Positions 1 to 8,148 of a DNA stretch of 52,157 nucleotides are shown in pieces. Position numbers and translations under genes: made by a program. Below the pieces are notes generated by a model. That model did not search any database. It had not been told where the DNA came from and saw nothing but the letters and a program-made list of their open reading frames with translations. Origin of the DNA: an uncultured Bacteroidota bacterium (GTDB lineage: Bacteria > Bacteroidota > Bacteroidia > Chitinophagales > Chitinophagaceae); NCBI GenBank assembly GCA_903887005.1, contig CAISOH010000246.1, positions 1 to 52,157 of the forward strand, read 5' to 3'. Every line of letters begins with the position of its first letter. Position 1 is the stretch's first letter.

Positions 1-50
1 CTTCTCGCCGGATAAAATTGTGCAAGGTAATCATCTTATAAATGATGTAG

Positions 51-196
51 AATGCCCGAGGGCATTAATATGAATAGCCACCGGTGAAACCGGTGGGAAT
101 ATAATCCCAGACAATTCAACCCCGACAGGGTTGAACGTAAATGCAATAGCTCCGGGCTGCACCCGGAGCTATTCAAAGTAAAGCCTTTCAGGCTTT
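51..196. repeat. Array of five short GC-rich hairpins
   Basis: Five perfect inverted repeats follow each other: 51-66 (AATGCCC/GGGCATT), 78-96 (CCACCGGT/ACCGGTGG), 115-135 (TTCAACCC/GGGTTGAA), 145-173 (a 12-bp stem around CTGCA) and 180-196 (AAAGCCT/AGGCTTT). Stem sequences are all different, loops are 2-5 nt, and spacers are AT-rich. No coding frame is convincing here. The array starts directly downstream of the truncated HEPN gene. It may be a structured intergenic repeat or a remnant of one; its function is unknown. Confidence 0.75.
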
Positions 197-214
197 TAAA
201 TTCAATGCACATTT

Positions 215-454
215 TTATGCGGCGTATAGTATAAAAAAGAAATTTCTGTCATCTTCTGAAATTTGAAGTTTTGTTTTATCAATTAACGTAATAATATTAT
301 GTATTTTAGGAGGCGTATTACTTACATTATCTTTCACCCAATGGGCTTTACACAGCTTTTCTAATACCAAATGAGCGAAAAACAAAGCGTGAAGATAGTC
401 TCGTGATTTATACATGTTTTGTAATGCCCGCCAGTCTTTCTTTGCAGTTTCCAC
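215..454 (-). CDS. HEPN domain protein, probably C-terminally truncated
   Basis: The 79-residue product resembles the N-terminal two thirds of a HEPN domain (the family often paired with MNT nucleotidyltransferases). The core ALFFAHLVLEKLCKAHWVK (about residues 23-41) is followed by a PPKIHNIITLID helix. HEPN domains of this type usually run to about 120 residues and end in a helix containing an aromatic-x-ARYPD-like motif. Here translation stops after FFFILYAA, just before that helix would begin, so about 40 residues appear to be missing. The start is GTG at 454, because an in-frame TGA lies immediately upstream. No partner nucleotidyltransferase gene is seen next to it. Its end abuts a hairpin array, so it is probably a decaying remnant rather than a working toxin component. 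Confidence 0.5.
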   Translation of the reverse strand: METAKKDWRALQNMYKSRDYLHALFFAHLVLEKLCKAHWVKDNVSNTPPKIHNIITLIDKTKLQISEDDRNFFFILYAA

Positions 455-545
455 TCAATATTTTATATGTTCTTCTTTTGTCAAAAAGCCAAATTTTGAT
501 AACAACAAAATTATAAAACAAAAAGGATAAATAACTATAATAATA

Positions 546-574
546 AAAGCCGCCCCAAAATCTGGAACGGCTTT
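546..574 (-). terminator. Rho-independent terminator of tuf
   Basis: Read on the minus strand, the stem AAAGCCGTTCCA pairs with TGGGGCGGCTTT (two G-U pairs) around a short GATTT loop and runs into a T-rich tail (TTTTATTATT). It lies 46 bp beyond the tuf stop codon. Confidence 0.75.
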
Positions 575-620
575 ATGTTTTTAATTAGATAACAGCTTTA
601 TACTATCTGCTTTCTACTAC

Positions 621-1808
621 TTACTTGATTATTTCAGTAACCTGGCCTGCGCCTACTGTACGGCCACCTTCGCGGATAGCGAACTTAAGGCCTTTGTCCA
701 TTGCGATTGGAGCAATGAGTTTCACAGAAAGGTTAACATTATCACCGGGCATTACCATTTCTACACCTGCAGGTAACATACATTCGCCTGTTACGTCTGT
801 AGTGCGGAAATAGAACTGAGGACGGTATTTATTAAAGAATGGCGTATGACGGCCACCTTCATCCTTGCTCAACACATACACTTCACCTTTGAATTCAGTA
901 TGCGGAGTGATGCTCTTTGGAGCGCAGATAACCATACCACGGCGGATATCTTTCTTTTCAATACCACGGAGCAGCAGACCTGCATTATCACCAGCTTCTC
1001 CACGGTCAAGCAGTTTCTTGAACATTTCAACGCCGGTACATGTAGAGGTAAGAGGAGCATCGTTGAAACCAACGATTTCCACGTTTTCACCTACTTTAAT
1101 AACACCACGCTCGATACGGCCTGTAGCAACAGTACCACGACCGGTAATAGTGAACACATCTTCTACAGACATAAGGAATGGCTGATCAATAGGACGTGGA
1201 GGCAATGGAATGTAAGAGTCAACTGCTTCCATTAGCTTATCAACCGCTGCAACCCATTTTGGTTCGCCGGCCAATGCACCTGTAGCAGAGCCCTGTATAA
1301 TAGGCGTATTATCGCCATCATATCCGTTTTTAGTCAGCAACTCGCGGATTTCCATTTCCACCAGTTCCAGGATTTCTTCATCATCCACAAGATCCACTTT
1401 GTTCATGAAAACAACCATACGTGGAACGCCTACCTGGCGTGCCAGAAGGATATGTTCTCTTGTTTGTGGCATAGGGCCATCGGTAGCAGCTACTACCAGG
1501 ATAGCTCCATCCATCTGAGCAGCACCAGTGATCATGTTTTTTACATAGTCAGCGTGGCCTGGACAGTCAACGTGTGCATAGTGACGGTTAAGTGTCGAAT
1601 ATTCTACGTGTGCAGTATTAATGGTGATACCACGTTCTTTTTCTTCGGGGGCCGCGTCAATTTCATCGTATCCCTTCTTTTCCGCCAAACCTCTGTGTGA
1701 CAGAATCAAAGTTATCGCTGCAGTTAAAGTGGTCTTACCATGGTCAACGTGGCCTATGGTACCAATGTTTACGTGGGGTTTTTCCCGCTTAAAGGTCTCT
1801 TTTGCCAT
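621..1808 (-). CDS. tuf: Elongation factor Tu
   Basis: EF-Tu is the GTPase that delivers aminoacyl-tRNA to the ribosomal A site. The 395-residue protein has the full family length. Visible GTPase motifs are the P-loop GHVDHGKT (residues 19-26), the switch region with [24 protein letters not shown] and NKVDLVDD. Domains 2 and 3 follow ([26 protein letters not shown]) and the protein ends [11 protein letters not shown]. The start is ATG in an AT-rich leader without a Shine-Dalgarno sequence, as is usual in Bacteroidota. It lies 239 bp downstream of a four-tRNA cluster on the same strand, the same order as thrU-tyrU-glyT-thrT-tufB of Escherichia coli, so co-transcription from the promoter near 2760 is likely. 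An intrinsic terminator follows at 546-574. Confidence 0.98.
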   Translation of the reverse strand: MAKETFKREKPHVNIGTIGHVDHGKTTLTAAITLILSHRGLAEKKGYDEIDAAPEEKERGITINTAHVEYSTLNRHYAHVDCPGHADYVKNMITGAAQMDGAILVVAATDGPMPQTREHILLARQVGVPRMVVFMNKVDLVDDEEILELVEMEIRELLTKNGYDGDNTPIIQGSATGALAGEPKWVAAVDKLMEAVDSYIPLPPRPIDQPFLMSVEDVFTITGRGTVATGRIERGVIKVGENVEIVGFNDAPLTSTCTGVEMFKKLLDRGEAGDNAGLLLRGIEKKDIRRGMVICAPKSITPHTEFKGEVYVLSKDEGGRHTPFFNKYRPQFYFRTTDVTGECMLPAGVEMVMPGDNVNLSVKLIAPIAMDKGLKFAIREGGRTVGAGQVTEIIK

Positions 1809-1949
1809 TTTTATTTTGTTTTAAAATGTTTAAATTATTGTTTGTTATTATTCACGCCAATAGTGGCGATGATTCCTTTTTATTAGGGTTAAAAGGTTAT
1901 TTTGTTAAATGGTTAAAAAGTTTCCTGTTTACCCACAAAAAATATTATT

Positions 1950-2040
1950 GTCCAATTTTAACATTATCACATTTTCACATTATCCTATTTCCACATTGCC
2001 TTATTTCCACATTGTCCCATTTTCCACACTGCCACATTAA
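1950..2040. repeat. Degenerate CACATT-type short repeats
   Basis: About six imperfect copies of a 12-16 nt unit related to TTTCCACATTG fill the gap between tRNA-Thr(GGT) and tuf. A related sequence on the other strand (GAAATGTGGAAATGTGG) occurs near 28677, after the first PKD protein gene. This is probably a simple-sequence intergenic repeat of unknown role. Confidence 0.5.
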
Positions 2041-2047
2041 AAAAATG

Positions 2048-2119
<72 letters not shown>

Positions 2120-2136
2120 TTTTAATATTAATTTGG

Positions 2137-2290
2137 TGATTAGCTAATTAGCTAATGGTACTCATTATAAAAGAACTTCATTCAAAACATTAACTAATCT
2201 AATGATTAGCTAATGGTACCCGTAAAATAAAGAGCTCCTTTCAAATTAATCCGGTAATCAGCTAATTACCACTAGCTAATCAGCAAATTA
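2137..2290. repeat. TTAGCTAA-type palindromic repeats between tRNA genes
   Basis: The spacer between tRNA-Gly and tRNA-Thr(GGT) holds several copies of GATTAGCTAAT or its close variants, often followed by GGTAC (near 2137, 2199, 2255 and 2272). They look like decayed copies of one short palindromic repeat. Such a spacer would be removed during tRNA processing. Confidence 0.5.
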
Positions 2291-2299
2291 TTTTCCAAG

Positions 2300-2372
2300 A
2301 GCGGGAGACGAGATTCGAACCCGCGACCTACAGCTTGGAAGGCTGTCGCTCTACCAACTGAGCTACTCCCGC
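2300..2372 (-). tRNA. tRNA-Gly (anticodon TCC)
   Basis: The 73-nt cloverleaf has the acceptor stem GCGGGAG/CTCCCGC, the anticodon stem ACAGC/GCTGT around CTTCCAA, and a T loop TTCGAAT. It is the third gene in the tRNA-tuf cluster. Confidence 0.96.
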
Positions 2373-2389
2373 TTGTTTAGTTTAGTTAA

Positions 2390-2441
2390 CAGTTGGCAAT
2401 TTGCAGTTGACTGAAAATTGTCAACTGCAAACTGCCAATTG
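2390..2441. repeat. Long hairpin between tRNA-Gly and tRNA-Tyr
   Basis: Arms of 22 nt (2390-2411 and 2420-2441) are complementary at 20 positions and enclose an 8-nt AT-rich loop. The hairpin fills almost the whole spacer between the two tRNA genes. It could be a processing signal or an inserted palindromic repeat. Confidence 0.75.
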
Positions 2442-2447
2442 AAAATG

Positions 2448-2530
2448 TGGGCAGAGAAGGATTCGAACCTCCGTACTCGTGAGAGAACAGATTTACAGTC
2501 TGTCGCCTTTAGCCACTCGGCCATCTACCC
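2448..2530 (-). tRNA. tRNA-Tyr (anticodon GTA)
   Basis: The 83-nt gene has a long variable arm as expected for tRNA-Tyr. The acceptor stem is GGGTAGA/TCTGCCC, the anticodon stem ACAGA/TCTGT encloses CTGTAAA, and the T loop is TTCGAAT. Confidence 0.96.
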
Positions 2531-2617
2531 ATTTTTAAAAGCAAAAAATCTTAAAACAAAAAATAAAATACATCACGCTCTATTTTACTTTTTAATTTTT
2601 TACTTCTATTTTTTCTG

Positions 2618-2690
2618 AGCCACTTGCCGGAATCGAACCAGCGACCTACTGATTACAAATCAGTTGCTCTACCAGCTGAGCTAAAGTGGC
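2618..2690 (-). tRNA. tRNA-Thr (anticodon TGT)
   Basis: The 73-nt cloverleaf has the acceptor stem GCCACTT/AAGTGGC, the anticodon stem ACTGA/TCAGT around TTTGTAA, and the T loop TTCGATT. It is the first gene of the tRNA-tuf cluster, just downstream of a good promoter. Confidence 0.96.
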
Positions 2691-2743
2691 TATTGTAAAA
2701 GAAATCTCTGAAAGAACTACATACCCGTTTTGTAAAGGGATTG

Positions 2744-2775
2744 CAAAAGTAGGATAACAAAATTGGTTTTACAAA
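2744..2775 (-). promoter_or_regulatory. Promoter of the tRNA-tuf cluster
   Basis: On the minus strand TTTG (2775-2772), 20 nt and TACTTTTG (2751-2744) match the Bacteroidota primary sigma factor consensus TTTG-N19-TAnnTTTG. Transcription would start about 50 nt before tRNA-Thr(TGT). Confidence 0.7.
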
Positions 2776-2988
2776 TAATTTTTATCCAATTTATTTCAAA
2801 GTAATTTGGCTTGTTTATTTCAACGTAAACCGGCTTGCACTTTGGATATTTGACCGAGACAAAAAATGACTACTAAAAATTGGGTTCAAAAATTATTTCT
2901 TATCAAAATTGATTGGGCAATTGGGATTGCGGTAATAGTATGATTTTAACAAAATCCGCTTTACAAATAATTTTTGTCCAATTTATTT
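2768..2988. repeat. 29-bp direct repeat pair upstream of the tRNA-tuf promoter; otherwise no gene
   Basis: The 29-bp segments at 2768-2796 and 2960-2988 (TTTACAAATAATTTTT then TCCAATTTATTT) differ at one position. The proximal copy contains the -33 box of the cluster promoter. The 2691-3094 stretch contains no other supported feature. Confidence 0.75.
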
Positions 2989-3094
2989 ACGGAAATTATT
3001 CAGGCTTAAACAGGGTTACAATAACAGACGATTAAGTCAATTTCTCCCTGGAAATTTTGCCCGGTTTGTATTCGCAAAGAAGGACGCTCTTTTT

Positions 3095-3703
3095 TTAATA
3101 ATTGTGCTTTACCATCTGGAGGGTCACGGTGTCAACTTCCCAGTTTGTAGTGTGGTTTTTATGCCGTGTGATAAATGAAGCATTAATTGTGTCCTTGGTT
3201 TTATTGAGATCCCCGCTACCTTTTAGTACCTGGTAACTATAATAGATCATCTGGAATGGGGAAATAGTATCAATTGTAAAGTGGTAGGAGTTGATGCTGT
3301 CGAGTGTACAAACTACATTACTGTAATATGGGTTGTTATTGAAGTTCGTGATATAAAAAGTAGTTGGGGTAGCCGTAGTTTTCAGGCTTACTGAATAAGT
3401 GGTATCGTTCTTAAGCGAATCTCTGTAAATGTACTGGGTAGAGTCGCTGCCAATTATTTTTTGCACTACACCCCAGTTAGCAACATATTTACCGACAGTA
3501 GAAGTACCGCATACTGTATCTTCAAATCCAACCGGGCAGACGCATTTTGAACTATCGTTGCAATGGCCGCCGTTCCTGCACACAACATTTTTACATACGG
3601 TCATATCTTTATTTGCCTTGCTGCAGGACATGTAAACAACCATAAATAAAGAAAGTATCCCGGCTATGGCTGTAATGATTATATTGTTTTTCTTATTTAC
3701 CAT
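3095..3703 (-). CDS. Lipoprotein with an EGF-like cysteine motif
   Basis: The 202-residue protein starts with a basic N-terminus and a hydrophobic helix (residues 8-24), followed by a lipobox-like YMSC, so it should be exported, lipid-modified at Cys27 and membrane-anchored. Directly behind lie six cysteines spaced as in an EGF-like module (CKNVVCRNGGHC...CVCPVGFEDTVC, about residues 37-65). The rest is a beta-rich domain rich in Thr, Ser and Asn, without a motif I recognise. EGF-like modules near the N-terminus of short lipoproteins are seen in several Bacteroidota. No function can be assigned. It appears to be monocistronic, with 158 bp between it and the end of pntB upstream. Confidence 0.8.
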   Translation of the reverse strand: MVNKKNNIIITAIAGILSLFMVVYMSCSKANKDMTVCKNVVCRNGGHCNDSSKCVCPVGFEDTVCGTSTVGKYVANWGVVQKIIGSDSTQYIYRDSLKNDTTYSVSLKTTATPTTFYITNFNNNPYYSNVVCTLDSINSYHFTIDTISPFQMIYYSYQVLKGSGDLNKTKDTINASFITRHKNHTTNWEVDTVTLQMVKHNY

Positions 3704-3861
3704 GGGATAAATTTAGTAAACTTTTTGGATTTCAGAACAACAAAGTACATTCATTCCAAAAAATCATTTTGGCGTGAAGAAGCTTTTTTATCTTTCAGTT
3801 AGTAATTTCTTCTTAAATGCGAAGATAAAAACCAAATATGACCTCGGTTTATATATTTCAG

Positions 3862-5283
3862 TTACACCTGCTTTAATTCCGCTATCAGATTTTGCAGTAC
3901 TTTTTTTGCATCACCGAATAGCATAGACGTTTTTGGCCTGAAAAATAATTCATTTTCGATACCGGCATATCCCGGTTTCATGCTTCGTTTGTTTACTATC
4001 ACATGTTCCGCTTTTTCTACTTCCAGAATCGGCATACCATAAATGGGGCTTGCAGCATCTTCTTTTGCCGCGGGGTTCACCACATCATTAGCGCCTAATA
4101 TTAATACCACATTCGTTCCGCCCATCTGGTCGTTGGCGTCTTCCATTTCCAGCAGTTTTTCATACGGCACATCTGCTTCTGCCAGCAGTACGTTCATGTG
4201 TCCCGGCATACGCCCGGCTACCGGATGAATGCCATAAACTACTTCCACACCTTTCTCATTCAATACCTTTTCCAGCTCGTGGCAGGTATGCTGCGCCTGT
4301 GCTACTGCGAGACCATAGCCGGGTATTATCATTACTTTCTGAGCATAAGCCATCAGCACGGCAGTATCATTAAGGGATATTTCTTTAAAGTTACCCTGTT
4401 CTTTACTTGCGCCGGCTGCCCCTGCTTTCGCACCGCCAAACGAACCAATCAACACATTTTTAAGGGAGCGGTTCATTGCCTTACACATCAGCATGGTAAG
4501 AATAGTACCCGCAGAACCTACCAGGATACCACCGGTAAGCATTACCGGATTGCCATATAAAAAGCCGCCAAAAGCCGCTGCAACACCGGTAAAAGAGTTG
4601 AGTAAAGAAATTACCACCGGCATATCTGCCCCGCCAATCGGCATTACAAATAAGACGCCATACAGGGCGGCAAGTGCGAGTATGCCATAAAATAATGCAG
4701 GTGTAGTAGGGAAAAAGCCACCTACTACCAAAATAACCAGAGTGATTAACCCGGCAAATATGATAAAATTAATTGCCTGGCCTCCGGGTATTGTCCGGTC
4801 CTTAATACGTCCGTTAAGTTTACCCCAGGCTATCATACTGCCTGCAAAAGATACTGTACCAATAAGCATACCAATAGCTATAACGATCAGAGTGCCTTTG
4901 TCAACAATATAATCAGGTTTTTGGGAAAGTATAATGGATAGCTTGTGGTACTCAACAAGAGATATCAGCATGGCGCAGGCGCCACCCATACCATTGAAGA
5001 GGCTTACCATTTCAGGCATTGCTGTCATCTGTACCTTTTTGGCGGCTATGGTACCAACAATTGTACCCAGTACCAATCCCCCGAATATCCAGCCATAGTT
5101 GTGCAACCTCATATGCTCTTCATTTTCGTAAAGGAAAATGGTAGCGAATATGGCAATGATCATACCGCCTGCCGCGATAAGATTACCCTTTCGCGCCGTA
5201 TCGGGGTGCGAAAGCATTTTTAAACCCAGAATGAATGTAACCGAACCTATCAGATAACAAAGTTGGAGTATTGCGTTTTCCAT
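3862..5283 (-). CDS. pntB: NAD(P) transhydrogenase subunit beta
   Basis: PntB forms most of the proton channel (domain II) and the NADP(H)-binding domain III of the proton-translocating transhydrogenase, which couples hydride transfer from NADH to NADP+ with proton entry. The 473 residues match the family length. Several transmembrane helices occupy about residues 1-280. Domain III begins near residue 315 and shows IIPGYGLAVAQAQH, then GIHPVAGRMPGHMNVLLAEA, MGGTNVVLILGANDVVNP and NKRSMKPGYAGIENELFF, all typical NADP-binding segments. It is the last gene of the pntAA-pntAB-pntB operon and follows pntAB after 68 bp. That gap includes a CTTTGCG-type short repeat (near 5320). Confidence 0.97.
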   Translation of the reverse strand: MENAILQLCYLIGSVTFILGLKMLSHPDTARKGNLIAAGGMIIAIFATIFLYENEEHMRLHNYGWIFGGLVLGTIVGTIAAKKVQMTAMPEMVSLFNGMGGACAMLISLVEYHKLSIILSQKPDYIVDKGTLIVIAIGMLIGTVSFAGSMIAWGKLNGRIKDRTIPGGQAINFIIFAGLITLVILVVGGFFPTTPALFYGILALAALYGVLFVMPIGGADMPVVISLLNSFTGVAAAFGGFLYGNPVMLTGGILVGSAGTILTMLMCKAMNRSLKNVLIGSFGGAKAGAAGASKEQGNFKEISLNDTAVLMAYAQKVMIIPGYGLAVAQAQHTCHELEKVLNEKGVEVVYGIHPVAGRMPGHMNVLLAEADVPYEKLLEMEDANDQMGGTNVVLILGANDVVNPAAKEDAASPIYGMPILEVEKAEHVIVNKRSMKPGYAGIENELFFRPKTSMLFGDAKKVLQNLIAELKQV

Positions 5284-5351
5284 TGAGTATGCTTAATTCT
5301 TTTGTGTCAAAATTTTGTGTGTGTCTTTGCGTGATTTAGTGAGCCGGTGTG

Positions 5352-5672
5352 TTACTTTTTTTTCTTTTTGCCAAACATTTCCAGCATGCGGTCTGTAACC
5401 ACAAAACCTCCGACAACGTTGAGCGTGCCTAAAATAACAGCAAGAAAACCAAGCACAAGCGATAAAAAATCACCTTCAGCAGCCTGGCCCATCACAATAA
5501 TGGCGCCAATGATAACCACTCCATGAATAGCGTTTGCACCGCTCATCAGTGGCGTATGCAAAACGGAGGGCACACGCGATATTACCTCTATACCCAAAAA
5601 GATGGAGAGGATGACAATGGTTATTAAACGGTAAGTAGCCGGATTTGTAAACAGTTGAGTAATCGTATCCAT
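5352..5672 (-). CDS. pntAB: NAD(P) transhydrogenase subunit alpha, membrane part
   Basis: This 106-residue protein supplies the membrane helices that in Escherichia coli are fused to the C-terminus of PntA. Three to four hydrophobic helices are visible, with the conserved SRVPSVLHTPLMSGANAIHG stretch around residues 31-50. The separate gene shows the three-subunit form of the enzyme, as in Rhodospirillum rubrum. It starts 9 bp after the pntAA stop codon and ends in a lysine-rich tail (KKKKK). Confidence 0.95.
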   Translation of the reverse strand: MDTITQLFTNPATYRLITIVILSIFLGIEVISRVPSVLHTPLMSGANAIHGVVIIGAIIVMGQAAEGDFLSLVLGFLAVILGTLNVVGGFVVTDRMLEMFGKKKKK

Positions 5673-5681
5673 AATTTATTA

Positions 5682-6812
5682 TTAAGCAAGAGTTTGTTGA
5701 GGGATAAGAGATAGAACACGGTCGTTAACTATGTTCTTGTCATGAGCGATGCAGGTTCCTTTCACAATATCATCTGCAAAATTCAGGTTGAGGCCGCCTT
5801 CTTTATCAATGATCAGTTTTGTGAAGTTGAGTACATTTTTGCTGTATAATTTGCTGGCGTCAGCAGGGGTTGTAGCTGCAAGGGCCGAATTCCCTATGAT
5901 AGAGACGCCATTATGCATTACAGTTTTGTCGTTTTCCGTGAGGTCTGTATTGCCTCCGGTAACTGAAGCTATATCAACGATAATGGAACCAGGCCGCATA
6001 TCTTCTATCATTGCCTTTGTAATAAGAATGGGGGCTTTTTTCCCTGGTATCTGTGCGGTAGTAATTATTATATCAGACTTGCGTGCGTGCTCATGGATTT
6101 TTTCACGCTGTTTCCGCTGGAAATCTTCGCTTTGCTCTACGGCGTAACCACCTGCTTTTGAGGCATCTGCGGCGCCTTCCACTTCAATAAATTTAGCGCC
6201 GAGGCTCATTACCTCTTCTTTTACCGCAGGGCGTGTATCAAACACTTCCACCACACCGCCAAGCCTTTTTGCAGTGGCAATGGCCTGTAGCCCTGCAACA
6301 CCTGCGCCTAGTATCATCACTTTGGCCGGAGGTATGCTGCCTGCGGCAGTCATAAACATAGGGAAGTAACGGCTGTACGAAGAAGCGGCAAGCAAAACGG
6401 CTTTATAACCTGCAATGTTGGCCTGCGAACTCAGCACGTCCATAGACTGGGCGCGTGTAGTACGGGGTATGGTATCGAGGCTGAAAACCGTGTATCCTTT
6501 ACCTGCCCATTTCTGCATCTGGCCGGGGCAAAACAGCGGCTGGTAAACGCCCATAACTACTGCGCCGGGTTTCACTTCACCAACATTACTTGCCTGTATG
6601 GTAAGAACTATGTCGGCTGAGGAGCGGATTTCCTGGGCTGTTTTTATTAATGCGCCGGAGCTGATAAATAATTGGTCGCTGTAAAAAGCAGTATCCCCTG
6701 CACCTTGTTCAACCCATACTGCTACATTCATTTTTACGAAGGCAGCTACAACCTCCGGAACAAGTGATACGCGCGTTTCCGGAGCCTGCTCTTTCAATAC
6801 ACCTATGATCAT
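5682..6812 (-). CDS. pntAA: NAD(P) transhydrogenase subunit alpha, NAD-binding part
   Basis: This soluble subunit (domain I) binds NAD(H) and passes hydride to the NADP site on PntB. The protein has 376 residues. The N-terminus IGVLKEQAPETRVSLVPEVV is shared with the alanine dehydrogenase/PntA family. The nucleotide-binding fold is clear: ILGAGVAGLQAIATAKRLG (GxGxxG at residues 169-174) followed by VEVFDTRP. The mobile-loop region and RPGSIIVDIASVTGGN are also present. It is the first gene of the operon. Upstream on the minus strand TTG-N21-TACTTTCG (6870-6839) is a near-consensus promoter. Confidence 0.97.
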   Translation of the reverse strand: MIIGVLKEQAPETRVSLVPEVVAAFVKMNVAVWVEQGAGDTAFYSDQLFISSGALIKTAQEIRSSADIVLTIQASNVGEVKPGAVVMGVYQPLFCPGQMQKWAGKGYTVFSLDTIPRTTRAQSMDVLSSQANIAGYKAVLLAASSYSRYFPMFMTAAGSIPPAKVMILGAGVAGLQAIATAKRLGGVVEVFDTRPAVKEEVMSLGAKFIEVEGAADASKAGGYAVEQSEDFQRKQREKIHEHARKSDIIITTAQIPGKKAPILITKAMIEDMRPGSIIVDIASVTGGNTDLTENDKTVMHNGVSIIGNSALAATTPADASKLYSKNVLNFTKLIIDKEGGLNLNFADDIVKGTCIAHDKNIVNDRVLSLIPQQTLA

Positions 6813-6838
6813 AATTTGTAACCCTCTTTTAAGAAGGG

Positions 6839-6870
6839 CGAAAGTAAGTCGTTTTCTATAAAAAATTCAA
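6839..6870 (-). promoter_or_regulatory. Probable promoter of the pnt operon
   Basis: Minus-strand TTG (6870-6868), 21 nt and TACTTTCG (6846-6839) match TTTG-N19-TAnnTTTG at all but a few positions. The leader to the pntAA ATG would be about 25 nt. Confidence 0.5.
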
Positions 6871-7053
6871 TGTTTAAAAGTTAAAAGTTATAAAAAAAAT
6901 ATAAGAATAAATAATTTATGATGAAAGTTGTAAAAAAAAGCGGCTTGAAATCAGAAACTTAGCAAACAAAACAAATTTTATTAATTTTTTTTGATTTTGG
7001 CAGATGACATTTTATTTTGCCAATTCAGTATCTTGCATAAGTTAACTGGTATT

Positions 7054-7335
7054 ATGGGCTCATATAGCATAGGAGAAGCGCTTAACCTGCTGCTCGAAAA
7101 ATCGCACTGGAAGCCAAAGGTAATGGAAGTGCGCATGAGAGATGAGTGGGAAGCCATTGTAGGGAAGACCATTTCAAAATATACCCGTTCTATCAGTATG
7201 AATGGTAAAAAACTGACTATTTATACCGATGTTGCCCCGCTGAAACAGGAACTTTTACTGGGCAAAGACCAACTCATTATCCGCATAAATGAGTATTTCC
7301 AGGAGAGGGTAATTGACGAGATAATAATAAAATGA
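7054..7335 (+). CDS. DUF721 (DciA-like) protein
   Basis: The 93-residue protein matches the DUF721 pattern: SIGEALNLLLEKSHWKPKVMEVRMRDEWEAIVG, then an S-I-x-x-x-KLTIYTDVAPLKQELLLGKDQLIIRINE core. In other bacteria DciA, the best-studied DUF721 member, interacts with the replicative helicase DnaB; whether this short Bacteroidota form does the same is inference. The frame is open further upstream (to 6991), but ATG 7054 is preferred because MGSYSIGEALN is where family homology begins. It is transcribed away from the pnt operon, with about 240 bp between the two starts. Confidence 0.85.
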   Translation: MGSYSIGEALNLLLEKSHWKPKVMEVRMRDEWEAIVGKTISKYTRSISMNGKKLTIYTDVAPLKQELLLGKDQLIIRINEYFQERVIDEIIIK

Positions 7336-7510
7336 TTTTTGTCATTTTTTTTTTCGTGGATTTACCATTAACGATTTTTACTATTTTATGTTGGTGCAAT
7401 TTATTGTTATCACGCAAATTGCAGCCATTTATAAATTGCCCATAACCCCGTTGTTCCCCCGTTGTTCCTGAAGATCCCGAAGGACCATCAAGAGAAAGCC
7501 TGGAAATAAA

Positions 7511-7813
7511 TCAAAGTGTAATCGAAAGATTAAGCCTGCCACCTAACCCGACTTCAATAATTTTCTGCAAGGTAGAGATTCGTACATCCTTTATATTGTT
7601 TTCTACCCTCGAGATATATGCTTTGTTTGTACCGCATTTATCAGCAAGTTCTTCCTGTGTCATTCCTTTTTCCAGGCGGGCGTCATGTATCATCGCGCCA
7701 AGTTTAAATTCATTATACCCCAGCTCCAGTTTTTCTCTTTTTGCCGTACCCCTTTTGCCGTAATGTTTTTCTTTGAACTGCTCCAGCGTTATCGTTTTAT
7801 TTTTTGTCTGCAT
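7511..7813 (-). CDS. HigA-type antitoxin, XRE family HTH
   Basis: The 100-residue protein carries a helix-turn-helix of the XRE/Cro type in its second half: LGAMIHDARLEKGMTQEELADKCGT then NKAYISRVENNIKDVRISTLQKII (about residues 36-87). This fits the DNA-binding antitoxin of a HigBA pair, which neutralises the toxin and represses the operon. Its start overlaps the end of the upstream toxin gene by 17 bp, indicating translational coupling. Toxin-first order is typical of higBA. The gene-family assignment is firm; activity is inferred. Confidence 0.88.
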   Translation of the reverse strand: MQTKNKTITLEQFKEKHYGKRGTAKREKLELGYNEFKLGAMIHDARLEKGMTQEELADKCGTNKAYISRVENNIKDVRISTLQKIIEVGLGGRLNLSITL

Positions 7814-8147
7814 AATACGCCTCTTTGATTTTTAATGCTTTTTCAATTTCTTTTTTAGGTGTTTTTTGCGTTTTCTTTTGAAAACCATTAGCCAGTAATA
7901 TTAATTTGCCTTCATCAAAAAAGCAGAATATCCTGAAAATATCACTGCTGCACTGGACCCTGATCTCATATAGTCCGTCAGTACCTTCCATATGTTTCAG
8001 GTAGGTTTCAGGAATTTGTTGCAATTCTTCGATCAAATCAAAAGTCCAGATAATTTTTTCTTTAACTTTTGGACGTTGTTTAATAAAGAACTCCTCAAAG
8101 TAATCCTTGTAAAAAATAATTGTCCGTTTCGTTTGATGGATAGCCAC
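7797..8147 (-). CDS. HigB-type toxin (RelE/phage Gp49-like family)
   Basis: This 116-residue protein matches the phage-derived Gp49-like/HigB family of ribosome-dependent mRNA interferases. Visible family features are KVKEKIIWTFDLIEEL, LKHMEGTDGLYEIRVQ, SDIFRIFCFFDEGKLILLANGFQKKTQKTPKKEIEKALKI. The K-T-x-K-T-P-x-x-E-I-x-x-A segment near residues 90-105 is diagnostic. Translation starts at GTG 8147, since no ATG is available before the conserved region. It is the first gene of a bicistronic operon with the overlapping XRE antitoxin gene. A TACTTTTG promoter box and an AATTTATAAATT palindrome lie just upstream. Confidence 0.88.
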   Translation of the reverse strand: MAIHQTKRTIIFYKDYFEEFFIKQRPKVKEKIIWTFDLIEELQQIPETYLKHMEGTDGLYEIRVQCSSDIFRIFCFFDEGKLILLANGFQKKTQKTPKKEIEKALKIKEAYYADKK

Positions 8148-8148
8148 C

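Noticed and set aside
846-1235. Open frames antisense to tuf
   Set aside because: The strong codon bias of tuf leaves the opposite frames open; none has gene-like features.
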